A stretch of 64,000 bases of DNA from Mansonella perstans (Eukaryota; Nematoda; Chromadorea; Rhabditida; Onchocercidae). The notes under the pieces are model-generated. The model saw nothing but the letters and a program-made list of their open reading frames with translations. It had not been told where the DNA came from and did not search any database. Both the position numbers and the translations under genes were made by a program. Location of the stretch: NCBI GenBank assembly GCA_037074765.1, contig JBAMDO010000046.1:62001-126000 (forward strand), written 5' to 3'. This document shows positions 40,301 to 50,169 of the stretch, one piece after another; the first letter of the stretch is position 1, and each line of letters starts with the position of its first letter.

Positions 40301-41796
40301 GCTGTTGGACATGGAGTAGACCTCAAGAAAATTTGAGGTAAGCAAGATAGAAATAACATAGCAATCAGGCACAGTATGAAGCCCTAGAAACTTAAAATGA
40401 TTTCCAGTATTTTCCACGTACACCTAAAATCAAGTAAAAACATTCTCACCGATACTTATGCATAGCTGGAGGCCTCCGACGATCTTTGGAGTTGTGATAA
40501 AATGGACATGCATAACCTTGACGGCAAAGACGAGCTGGTTTTTTGCACTGTTCAGTTTTATAGCATGACAAAACATGAACCTGATCTATAATTACCCACT
40601 TAATTAAAGATTTGAAAATCAGAAGATGTTGAAACACATTTAAAAAAAAAAAAAAATACAACAAAAAAAAACCAAACCCAAAAACCAAGTAACAATGTCC
40701 CATAATGATTCAAAATTAAAGTATATTACCATGCCAAAGTGCGTCTTCCACAACAAAGCTAGTTCTTTCGCGATTTTCTGGATCTAACAAGGCGCCATTT
40801 TGACTTTCCTGAGAATCATGCACAGCCTGTCGAAGATCCTGAACACTATGTGCAAACGCACAATGAGGGCCATTTTTCGCGCAAATACCACGTGCATCTG
40901 TTGGATGCACACACATAGCCGTTTTATAATATCGTAAGTGATATTTGCGTTCTACATCTCCCGCCACGCGGTGTAAAAAGCTACAACTGAAAACAAAGCC
41001 TGTTTAAATGAAGTATAAAGATTTTGCATTAATTCGCTGATGCAGTATAAAGATTTCGCATTAATTCACTGTCTATATCAGCATTTTCCCAAATACTAAA
41101 AATTTATAAAATCTAATCGCAGTCCAAATAATTGAATTATATCTAACTGAAATTCCTTGAACATACCTATCACCATCCGGACATACTCCAGTATTCTCGT
41201 CATACTTGTCACAGTACACATCAGCGGAATAATTGAAAGTACCATCTGATCGCCTTACAGGACGACGTCTTCTTTGATTAGCAAAATGCCAGTTAAAACA
41301 AGTATATGGACGATGCTGTTGACACTGATGCTGTTTAAAATGTGGACATGCTTCTACTCGGAAATCACGAAGGTAACTGAAGAAGATTTTAACATTTAAC
41401 ATTAAAACAAAGAAGGGTTTTTTTTTTTTTTTCTTTTCGAACTAAAACATAACTTCTATGGTAGGAACAATAATTGATAATATATTTACTTATTACATGT
41501 GATCTAATCAGTCCAATCTAATGAATTGCACGAAAAGCTAACAAGAAATTCTTACTGCTTTCACAATTTTACAAATTAGTTTGTATCAAATCAAATAAAA
41601 TAAGCAAAATCGATTAAATGATAGTTAAAAAATTCTTTCATCTTTATGTTTCAAATGATGCATTAAATTGAATGATAGGTGAATAAAAAATGAAAAAAAA
41701 AAATTGATAAACGATAAGAACGGAAAAAGCTTACTGTAAGTGATTCGGTTTCTCAGAATTGTTAAGTGTTGGGCGGACAACATCCATGGCCACCAT
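37340..41796 (-). CDS. unk: Unkempt-family CCCH zinc-finger RNA-binding protein
   Basis: Unkempt binds UAG/U-rich mRNA through CCCH zinc-finger clusters and represses translation. Start at 41796 (MVAMDVVRPTLNNSEKPN), the first ATG after an in-frame stop. Exons on the minus strand: 41796-41735; about 41376-41170 (EACPHFKQHQCQQHRPYTCF, NQRRRRPVRRSDGTFNYSAD); about 40986-40732 (CSFLHRVAGDVERKYHLRYY, CVHPTDARGICAKNGPHCAF); about 40580-40449 (CYKTEQCKKPARLCRQGYAC); about 40320-39985 (ENGDDCGYCHTRTEQQFHPE, CNDMLDHGYCPRAVFCAFAH); then low-complexity exons near 39840-39893, 39670-39770 (APGFERVQ), 39485-39560, 39125-39345 and 38492-38665; a coiled coil at about 37865-38152 (EELEKELKRKSEELVAHHQK, AWEEGLKQARQACEAWKKDA); 37622-37735; and the last exon 37340-37447. 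The family's C-terminal RING is reduced to CARCGRE...CRLCCS. Zinc-finger identity to human UNK is very high. Confidence 0.92.
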
Positions 41797-44078
41797 CCAT
41801 GGAAGGGATTACATTCATATAACTTGAAGAAAATGTAAATTAAACAGAATGCGCCCTTCCCTCTAGTAAAGACACACACTTACATAAATCTGTCAATTTA
41901 CTAAAAATCAGCTGATAACCTGGCGCTTCACCAAACAACACTCGTTGCAGAACCCAGATTTCCACGCGCAAATTTAAAACATACCCGAATATAAACGTAT
42001 TTTCATCTAACTTCTAGAAAATAGTGATCATCTTCTGGAATTCAACAATGAATTCAAATCATTCTTATATGGGCATCATGAAACAGGATGCAAATCTTGA
42101 TTCAATAATTTAACTTTTAGTTAGTATGAGAACTTGTAATTGCAATTGCTTTTTATCTTTCCTCACAAATAAAAATGTTTAATACAATTTAATGCTTGAA
42201 TTAAGGGAAGTGTCAGTTAAAATGAAACAGACGTATCTAAGTGGCATGGATGAAGAGAAACTATTTCTAATGTTGAAAAGTGCAAACTTTTTGCTAAAGA
42301 GGAATGTTGCTTGCTTCATTTAATTCAATGATTTTTATATTAGCTGTAAAGGTTTAGCATAAATAAAGTATTGAGGTAGCTACATACCATTGATTACTTA
42401 GTTTTTATGGCTTACAAATGTTATTTTCATAGCTTTATACTGAAAGGATAGGTTATATGCATTTTTGCGCATTCATATACTTGCATTACCTCTACAAACT
42501 TCAAAAATAGATTTATATTTGCGTCTAATTACAGCACAGATATTGAAGGACAAAAATTGCGATTCTTCTCTGTAAATGGTAACTTTATGATTAACTTTTA
42601 CTTTCAATAAATTCTGGTGAAATCTAAATTAGTCGTGCAAATAGTGCCATTTATTTCACCATATTTTCTTGCCTTATGCACATCATCAGATACCAAATAA
42701 GAAATGACACTATAACACTGGAATATAATGCTTGAAAAAATTTATCGATTGATAGTCTTCGAATTTTATGTAGTTTTTTTTTGAGACATTTCAAGTAGAA
42801 TATATGTATATAACTTGGAAATGAAGTTTAGCTACACATAAAAAACAATGCAAAACATTAATGTAAACATGTTATCAGTGGAATGATTTACAGCGATACC
42901 ATATCCCTCACTATGTTCTTTTGTTGCAATGTGACTGTTGCATCTATGTTGAATGGCGCGTTGTCGTAAAAGTTACAAAAGTGGTGATAGCTGAAACCTT
43001 TCCTCATCTTTTAGTTTTGGCCATCTATATTGTCATCCGTTTGCCTATAAGCGTTTCGGCTATTATTACTACTATTGCGTGATAGTTAATACTTTGTAAT
43101 AAGTTCGTGCACTGTAAGCTGTAGTAATCCGAAAACTACAAAACTCCAGCATCACTCATTTTTTCGTCGCTATTGTTGTGAATTTGATAAAATTCATGAC
43201 TTATTGTTGTCATTTCGAAGTTAAAAATCATCGTAAGATAATTAGTAATTACCGATCATTCAGAAACAATAAATTCAGCTTGAAAATTGGACTTTAATTT
43301 GCAATTTAAACTTGAATTGATGAAAAAAGTAAATATAAAAAAGCAAGCGATGTGCTATCTTCGCTCTTTTTCCGATGAATTATAACAAGCCTTAAGTAGA
43401 ATGTCATATAGAAATCAGATATCGTTAATACATATAATATTTTAAATCAATATTAGATCGATCGATTTGTCATTCTTGGTCCTTCTGCACATAATTGACG
43501 CTTTCTTTAAAAATCGATATTTTTTTTAAAAATTTAAAACATTTTTGAAAATTGTAACCACTAAAAACCTTAAAGTCTCTCTTTTATCTTCTTTCTATAT
43601 ACACCTTCTCAAGATAAATAACTTTCATCAGTTTGACAATAAGTCCATACTCAATGTCTCACTTTAAAGTATTGGGATGAAAATTTTACATTTAGTCCTC
43701 GATATGATTTCTAATGAACGAGAGATTGAATTATGAATTTATGGATATGTTGCGCTACTGTGGTTATTGCGATCATTTTTAAGTATCGTTTTTATTGATC
43801 TTTGCACATTGTTTTTTGTGGATATCTTATTCACCATATGAAGAAATTCGTTAGCAGCATTTGTTACTGTAAAGTTCAAATAACACACTCACATACACGT
43901 CACATACAGATACACACGCATACACACACGTACACACACACACATACACATACATACACGTACACACACACATACAGATACACGTACATACGCCCGTATC
44001 AATTACTAAATGTGAAGCAAGATTAAAATAACCACAAAATTCTCGTGGACATAGCTAAGTACAAGTTGTTTGACTGAA
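41797..44078. other. Intergenic region with a CA microsatellite
   Basis: AT-rich DNA upstream of unkempt and of the KDEL-receptor pseudogene. Apart from the (CA)-rich tract at 43882-43992 I see no coding exon, RNA gene or mobile-element signature. Confidence 0.5.
43882..43992 (+). repeat. (CA)n-rich microsatellite
   Basis: Interrupted dinucleotide repeat of about 110 nt made of CACA, CATACA, ACGTACA and CAGATACA blocks. It lies about 90 bp upstream of the KDEL-receptor pseudogene start. Confidence 0.9.
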
Positions 44079-46210
44079 ATGAATATATTTCGTTTCGCCG
44101 CTGATTCTTCTCATCTTATTCCATTGTTATTCTAGTTGTAAAAATATGGAGAACACACTGTTGTGCACGTTTGTAAATTCAAACACTTTGAAAATGCGAA
44201 ATCTTAACGTAATCGAAAATTTTGCATATCCATTTATCAAGATGCTGTCAATTTATGGTGTTACTCTTCATTGAAAAAAAAAAGAATTTCAAGACTTCCT
44301 AGGAAATCACAACTTTTATTTTCATTCATCTTCACATCATGTTATTTAGATGCTCTTCCATTTCATTTCATCTTATAATACAATTATGAAAGTTTGATTA
44401 CAGGTTTGATTATTGGCAGTAGGAGGTCTATATCTGATTTAAATTTCTTAAAATTAGGTGGTATTATGATTAACTAGTGGATAATATTTTTTTTTAAAAT
44501 GGTTTTTAAGTCATCGCTAATAGCTATGAGATGAATAGGATGATTGATAGCGCATAATCCTCTTTTTTGTATATACCTGCAGCAATAGTTAAGAGTCAAC
44601 ACTAAAATTTGAATTCGTACAGATCAAGATGGTATACAAGTGAAGTGTTACCATGGATGCATTATGCAAATTATAATTTAATTTTTCGCTTTTGATCCTT
44701 CATGAGAAACAATGTATTAATAATGCCACATACTGTATGTAGGCAAAAGATTATAATAATAAGCTTGATACCTTTTTAGCGATCTAAAATTCTTGTAGAA
44801 TATTGTTATTTCCGCCCATTCATTACAGCAATTTTTTTCAAACTCGTATTTGCTTCTAAAGCATATTTTAAATTCTTCATTTTCAACAATCATCAGTAAG
44901 ATTATAACAATTGCTAAATCAACAAATTCCCGGTTTCCAGATCTTTTTCCGTGTATGTTCATATGGAACCGTTTATCTGATGTTTTTCAAATCTAGATCG
45001 AGTTGTGACCTGGTAGGACTTCCTTCGTTGAGGGAAATTCTATAATTCTTGTAGAATATTATTAAAATTAGTAAAGCTGAATTTTATGGATCAGAATTCT
45101 TTAAAAAATTTCTGTAATGTTCCAGAAAGTTGTCTTTTTATCTTTTTTAAATTAGTGTTTGTCTTGCTTCTAATTGTTCAGAAATTTGCTTCGAATTTCA
45201 TTTTTGTTAGTTTTTCCGGAGTTTCTCGTGTTTCACCACAGTTTCGGGGATCACGATACATTTCGGACAGAATTCTTGATGATTATTCTAGCAGTAGCAC
45301 TTGCTTTTCTCATCATTAATCATCAGTTTTCGTTCATGGAGGATAAATGCTTTGTTGATATTACAGAAAACAAGCACTCTGAGATTGGAGCGTGTCGGGA
45401 TTTTGTTTTAATGAAATAGCATTTATTAATTTCTTGAAGTTGTTTGATTTTGACATTTTTTTTTATTTATTACATTTGATTTTAGGATTGCAGAGAGTAG
45501 TGGGCCAATGAACTAATAGATTTTGACAAGTATTTAAAAATGTTTAAAAATGTATTTAAAAATGATCTCTTATTCAAGTGATGAATAGAACATCTTTAAT
45601 AGTTGAACAAAGTTGAGATGCGAATGGTTTCCATCAAAATCAAAATGAAATTTTATGAATTGTGGGCTTCTTAGTTACATTTCCAAAAATAGAAATAAGC
45701 ATTGGGTATCATCATTCATTGATGAGATTTTTTATTATGGTATGCTGTTAGTAGGTATTTAGATTACACTGCTGAACTTTATGACTACCAGTGGTATATA
45801 TTTTGATAAGTAATGAAATTTCCTGATGGATTTGTTGCAGTATAAAAAAATCATCTCTAAAACAAATGTAAAACATATAAACGAAATATTTTTAAAATGG
45901 AGGCACTATTGCTTTACTTTTTTCTTGTTAACTAGATTACATGGTCATTTTCCATACATTTGGAAGCAGTTGCCATCATGCCACAGTTGTTTAAGCTTTC
46001 ATTTATCGACAGTACAGAAACAATTACCGCTCATTATCTGCTTGCATTAGAAACATATCGCGCTTTGTATATTTTGAATTGGATAATATATCGTTATAAC
46101 ACTGAAGAATTCTCCGACCCAATTACAACTGTTGCCAGTGTGATACAGACCATAATTTATGCCAGTTTCGTTCTATTTATTTGTTACGACGCAATATTTT
46201 TCTCTGACAA
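44079..46210 (+). pseudogene. Decayed ER lumen protein-retaining (KDEL) receptor
   Basis: The KDEL receptor is a seven-helix Golgi protein that returns ER residents. Four exon remnants are in order. (1) 44079 on: MNIFRFAADSSHLI, then a frameshift and VVKIWRTHCCA in another frame. (2) 44303-44400, after TTCCTAG: KSQLLFSFIFTSCYLDALPF, then a frameshift to SYNTIMKV and an in-frame TGA. (3) 45242-45341, after CCACAG: FGDHDTFRTEFLMIILAVAL, ending FSFME; the donor is GATAAA instead of GT. (4) 45936 on, after AACTAG: ITWSFSIHLEAVAIMPQLFK, then TITAHYLLALETYRALYILN and VASVIQTIIYASFVLF. The conserved CDFFYLY stretch in the last helix has become ASFVLFI, and the helix-3 region between exons 2 and 3 was not found. 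The ordered, intron-containing layout indicates a decayed gene rather than a processed copy. Confidence 0.82.
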
Positions 46211-46868
46211 ATTTTTTTTTAACTACACAATTTTTCATGAACTTGTTCCGTTTCCTATTTGTTGTTTTTCGTGATTATTCCACCCTGTCTGTGTTACAGT
46301 TCCCGAAATCTAATCATGAATTTCATCGTAATTTTGGCATTTATTCCGAGTTTCAAAATGTTTAATTATGTTATCTGATTTAGTGATTCGAGGACATAAA
46401 AAGCTTCTTTGGAGCTTCCCGCTTAGTTTTTTCATATGTCAAGAACCGCGTCTTTCACTGCTATATTTTATGAAAGTTTCCGTTTGCTTAAATAGTTTTA
46501 AATCGGTACTGAACCTGTGTTAGATCAGTTATCTATGGATCGATCATAGTGTTTTTCGAAACTCTCTTCAGTGCACATTTACGCAATCACAAGGTTTTAA
46601 TATCCCCAGCGTTTTCTTTGTCAGTTAGCAGTTTTCGAGTTCCCTGGAAAAATTTTTGTCTATCAGCGAATGTTTTGAAATTTGCGATAAAACATTTAGA
46701 GGAAATGTCCGGCCTTTATGTTCCATATTAGCTAAGGATGTATTTAAGTAGAGAATGTTTATTAACTTACTTATTTGGGTTTGTTCAGGTGATGTTGACT
46801 TGATTCTGATTTGATATACTCCTTCTCCGTGGTTGAATTTTATATCCTGAATACATGCGCAGAATTTG
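46211..46868. other. Spacer between KDEL-receptor pseudogene and BEL/Pao cluster
   Basis: AT-rich, with short open frames only. No feature recognised. Confidence 0.45.
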
Positions 46869-47114
46869 TTATCTTATTAAGGTAATGCATATTAGACTTT
46901 TTTCTTTGATTTCTATTTTCCAATATTGTTGTCTATACATTTTTATTGGGACTAGAAATCCTAATGGGTCGTATTGTGATGCGACGAATTGTAGAATCGT
47001 TAATTTCGGTCCAACCCATGAATTTAATTTTACTTGAATGATATCTTGGCAGGGATTCCACAGAATGCCAAGGATTTTCGTGTTTTTTCTCACAGCTCGA
47101 TCTTGATGAGGCAA
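46869..47114 (-). mobile_element. Inverted fragment of a BEL/Pao reverse transcriptase/connection region
   Basis: The minus-strand frame contains KILGILWNP and then TILQFVASQYDPLGFLVPIK, the block that follows the RT palm in BEL/Pao polyproteins. It is isolated: there is no further RNase H or integrase in the same frame. It points away from the main element and begins at almost the same protein position (LGILWNP) where the main element's RT is cut off at about 53030. Confidence 0.75.
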
Positions 47115-47180
47115 TCTTGCATAGAATTCCTATCCTTTTGACCATTGTATTAAACCATCAATCCTCCCATCTTCTCCCCC

Positions 47181-47188
47181 TATATAAA
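47181..47188 (+). promoter_or_regulatory. TATA box of the 5' LTR
   Basis: TATATAAA followed by CTGT. The same TATATAAACTGT string occurs in the inner LTR at 48957. It marks the U3/R promoter, with transcription probably starting about 25-30 nt downstream. Confidence 0.55.
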
Positions 47189-47368
47189 CTGTCAATCCTT
47201 CCACAAAAACGTTTTCTGTTTTTCATTTCAGCGAGCGGTTCGGTATCATTTTGTCCACACTTTTATTGTATTGATTTTTTATTGAATTTCTTATTCATTT
47301 CGTATTCAATTTGCGTCGCGATCTTCGTATTGCCGTTATATTTCGCGTTAACCAGTTTTTCTAATAAA

Positions 47369-47411
47369 GGTTTAATTACCTATGTTTGAGGTCTAATTAC
47401 CCAAGCTTCAG
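47369..47411 (+). repeat. Two tandem SL1-like units in the 5' LTR
   Basis: Unit 1, 47369-47390 (22 nt), matches nematode SL1 at 20 of 22 positions; it starts GGTTTAATTACC and ends GTTTGAG. Unit 2, 47391-47411 (21 nt), starts GTCTAATTACCCAAG and ends TTCAG; it matches SL1 less its first G at 18 of 21. Both follow directly on the polyadenylation signal AATAAAG. Confidence 0.85.
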
Positions 47412-47516
47412 GTGCGTACACAACTCAACACAACACAACTCAAGTCGACTTCGCGTGGTCGACAGAATAACAACAATCCCTGGTCTGAAAGTTGGATAGT
47501 CTTGGCTACCAACTGA

Positions 47517-47935
47517 TGTCGGAAAATCCGAACTCGGGAAAGTGATCTGCTCTTAGTATAAGTTAGTAATTTTCTTATAACATTTTTTGCTTATGTGAAT
47601 AACATTCGTGTGACATTTTTGCCTGTGTAAATCACATCCTGTTACTGTATCACATCAAAGATACCGCCGTTGTAACTTATCCACAGCGAACCATAATTAA
47701 CCTAATTCCTTTATCATTGTGACCTTCCTTACTCTGTGGCACGTTCCTTACTCTGTGGCACGCTTCCTCTCTGTGGCACGCATTCCTTACTCTGTGGAAC
47801 GCTTCAATAAAGGTTTTATTATTATACCACGAGGTTTCCGCAACACGATCAACTCCACTCAATACAACGCTTCCGGACAAACCCGCTGGAACAATATTGG
47901 CAGACGTCGACCTCTCGCAAGAATTCTTCACGACA
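47517..47935 (+). mobile_element. Solo LTR of a related BEL/Pao element, with target-site duplication
   Basis: A 419-bp TGTCGG...CGACA unit inserted in the outer 5' LTR and flanked by the 5-bp duplication ACTGA (47512-47516 and 47936-47940). It contains four imperfect copies of a CTCTGTGGCACG-type 20-mer (47721-47802), an AATAAA at 47806 and a degenerate SL1-like GGTTTTATTA at 47812. No internal coding region remains, consistent with LTR-LTR recombination. Confidence 0.8.
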
Positions 47936-47968
47936 ACTGACCTCACAAAAACTTCACGACAGCAAATT

Positions 47969-47986
47969 TGGTGCCCGAGGCGAGGT
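47969..47986 (+). other. Primer-binding site of the outer element
   Basis: TGGTGCCCGAGGCGAGG lies four bases after the LTR end. TGG at this place is the usual complement of a tRNA CCA end. The primer tRNA was not identified. Confidence 0.55.
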
Positions 47987-47989
47987 GCA

Positions 47990-48657
47990 TGATTTCAAGC
48001 AGTATTATAACCAGTATTTAACCAGCAAAAACCAAGCTAGTCTTTTTTCTCTAAGAAATAAATTCCCTGGACTTTGAATCTCCGGATCCAAACGCGTCAA
48101 TAAAACAACAGGGAAACTTTTATACAACGAGGAGGGAAGTACTCGCAGATAAAATCGATAGAGTCCAATTATGTGTCAAGTCGCTTCAAGATGCATACGA
48201 CACATGGCTCAAATATATTCAAACAATTACCATAATGAAAAAGAGGGAAGAAGAAGAGGAAATTTACGAATCAATCACGGAGGGTGAACATGGATTATTC
48301 CAATTAATGTATGCAGGGAAAGAAGCGCTGATAACGCAACAACGTATAAGGAGGAAGCCGAGCAAAAACTGGAACAGCTAATAAAGGGAAAAAGTAATGA
48401 ACAGGAGAAATTAATTCCTCCTTCAAACCTTATTATTAATCTTCCTCATTATCCCTACCTACTTTCAATGGTGACCCAAGACAATGGCGACAATTCTGGA
48501 GCAGCTTCAATGCAGCAGTCTGTCCGAAATCCAAAAATTAAATTACTTGTATTCGTGTCTTAAAGGCAATGCCTTACAAGCCGTATCAGGATACGATATA
48601 GCTCCAGAAAACTACGGAGTAATCAGGCAACTGCTCAAAGAAAAATATGGCGACCCC
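47990..48657 (+). pseudogene. Broken gag of the outer BEL/Pao element
   Basis: Several frames carry pieces of a DUF1759-type BEL/Pao gag: FNGDPRQWRQFWSSFNAAV in one frame, then LSEIQKLNYLYSCLKGNALQ and DIAPENYGVIRQLLKEKYGD in the next. The coding is frameshifted and is interrupted at 48658 by the inner LTR. Confidence 0.7.
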
Positions 48658-49186
48658 TGTCGCGAAAGTCGCGAAATTTAAAATAAAATCATAAGGAATA
48701 TATTCCGTGAAGTTACTTTTGAATATTTTTTCGCATACTATAATTACTCTCACATACTATAATTGTATCTGTTCTAAACTTTATGGGATTATCTATAATT
48801 TATTTTACCTTAAGCACCTTTAATTCCTAGATCCCGTGTCTTCTCCTTACTATTTCTCATCGTAGCACACCATGATCTGGTCTATTAAGTTATTAGTCGG
48901 ACTATATCAAAGTACTTCTGTCCATCAAATTACCCTATCCGCCCCTTCTTCTCGACTATATAAACTGTACTTAACTTCCAATCTTCATTCTAAACATTCA
49001 AAGCATTCGAAGATATTCTAAGGACTTCTGTCTTCACAACGAGAATCGCCTTATTCACTTTATTTGCTACTCATCTTATTTACTGCATCAGAAATAAAGG
49101 GTTCTATTACCCAATTCAACTGTTCTTACACTACAAAGAACACATTCCATTCGTACACGGTTGCGCTACAGCATTTTTTCCCGACA
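48658..49186 (+). repeat. 5' LTR of the inner BEL/Pao element
   Basis: A 529-bp segment with terminal TGTCG/CGACA, inserted right after the outer gag codons for KYGDP. It contains TATATAAA at 48957, AATAAA at 49093 and a decayed SL1-like sequence at 49100-49121. A primer-binding site follows at once. No matching right LTR of this type was found downstream. Confidence 0.7.
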
Positions 49187-49190
49187 GATT

Positions 49191-49208
49191 TGGTGCCACG
49201 AACCGGGA
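49191..49208 (+). other. Primer-binding site of the inner element
   Basis: TGGTGCCACGAACCGGGA begins four bases after the CGACA end of the inner LTR. It resembles the TGGTGCC-type sites of BEL/Pao elements and leads directly to gag. Confidence 0.6.
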
Positions 49209-49217
49209 ACGGACGGA

Positions 49218-49910
49218 ATGTCCTCATCAGTCGCACAATCAGCGCAACCAGCAATCGGCAGGATTGCCGAACTTCTGGAGGAGATTAATGAACTCGATCT
49301 AACACAGCCAGATCGGAACCTCTCCCCAGAAGAACAGAATAAACAATACGAAACGAAAAAACGTATTGTTCGAAACAAGGCGAAACAACTGGAGATGTAC
49401 GCCAATAACTTGGAGGTGATCAACGATAAGTGGCTAACTCTCATACAGCAAACGACAATAGCGACGAAAAGGAAGGAAGAAGAAGAGAAGTATGAGAGGA
49501 TGGTCACTGACAAACAAGGAATCCTCCACATGATAAATAAGAGCAAGGAAGCAATCATTATCCTTGACTCTTATTATAACGACTTCGAATTAGCAATCCA
49601 GCAGGAGAAGTCGTCGTCCACGAGGGAAAAGGAAATGGCCAATCCCTCACCTGTTTGCCATTCAACGGTAAACCTACCAAAGTTACCACTGCCAACCTTC
49701 AGTGGCGACATCAAGTTATGGAGGGAATTCTGGAATAACTTCAACGCAGCTATTCACCTCCAGGACATATCGAACATTCAAAAACTCACCTACCTAATAT
49801 CATGTTTAAGGGGTGAGGCACTGGAAGCTATAAGAGGGTTCGACGTAGCTCCAGAAAACTACGAAGTAGTAAGGCAGGTGTTAACCGAACTTTACTCCCG
49901 AATTAATTAA
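49218..49910 (+). CDS. BEL/Pao gag, N-terminal part (DUF1759 family)
   Basis: The open frame starts MSSSVAQSAQPAIGRIAELL, 27 nt after the primer-binding site start. It has a charged helical middle, then the signature LPLPTFSGDIKLWREFWNNF and LTYLISCLRGEALEAIRGFD of BEL/Pao gag. It stops at 49910 (LYSRIN), because an AT-rich insertion replaces the codons that should lead on to the 50170 frame. It would form the particle shell of the retroelement. Confidence 0.85.
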   Translation: MSSSVAQSAQPAIGRIAELLEEINELDLTQPDRNLSPEEQNKQYETKKRIVRNKAKQLEMYANNLEVINDKWLTLIQQTTIATKRKEEEEKYERMVTDKQGILHMINKSKEAIIILDSYYNDFELAIQQEKSSSTREKEMANPSPVCHSTVNLPKLPLPTFSGDIKLWREFWNNFNAAIHLQDISNIQKLTYLISCLRGEALEAIRGFDVAPENYEVVRQVLTELYSRIN

Positions 49911-50155
49911 TTTTGATTACCTGGGTACTAATCCAGTTCAACTAAACCAAATTTTAAAAATTTTCTTAAAAAAAACAAATTGAAATATTTTACAAAAAAA
50001 TCAAAATAAGAACTTAAAAAACAAGAAAACATTACAACAATTAGAGTTAAAAATTAAAATGTATAGCCGATTATTCTGGAACACTAGTAAAACAATCAAA
50101 AAACTACCAGTGAATAAAAAATTTCACATTAAATAAACTAAAAACCCTGCAATCA
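49895..50155. other. AT-rich insertion inside gag
   Basis: About 260 nt of strongly AT-rich, non-coding sequence lie between gag codons ending LTELY and codons resuming SLYIEFQSIQRNDKDWK. The flanking protein sequence is contiguous in other BEL/Pao gags, so this is an insertion. No clear terminal repeats or target duplication were seen. Confidence 0.5.
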
Positions 50156-50169
50156 TCAAAAAATCATTA

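Larger units (their letters stand above)
47150..47964 (+). repeat. 5' LTR of the outer BEL/Pao element, split by a solo LTR
   Basis: The section about 47285-47516 is a near copy of 53050-53300 (shared TTCTAATAAAGGTTTAATTA, the GTGCGTACACAACTCAACAC tract and AACAATCCCTGGTCTGAA). The homology resumes at 47941 (CTCACAAAAACTTCACGACA) after a 419-bp insertion and ends at GACAGCA, just before TGGTGCCCGAGG. The left boundary is uncertain and may lie between 47146 and 47180. The LTR contains a TATA box, AATAAA and two SL1-like units. Confidence 0.7.

Noticed and set aside
43882..43992. His/Thr-rich protein from the CA tract
   Set aside because: The frame is simply the translation of a microsatellite.
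46549..46731. Open frame after the KDEL-receptor remnant
   Set aside because: Does not resemble any receptor segment and lacks splice sites.
49925..49960. Possible reverse-strand SL1 copy (TGGGTACTAATCC...TAAACC)
   Set aside because: The match to the SL1 complement needs gaps and covers only about half of the bases; expected by chance in AT-rich DNA.
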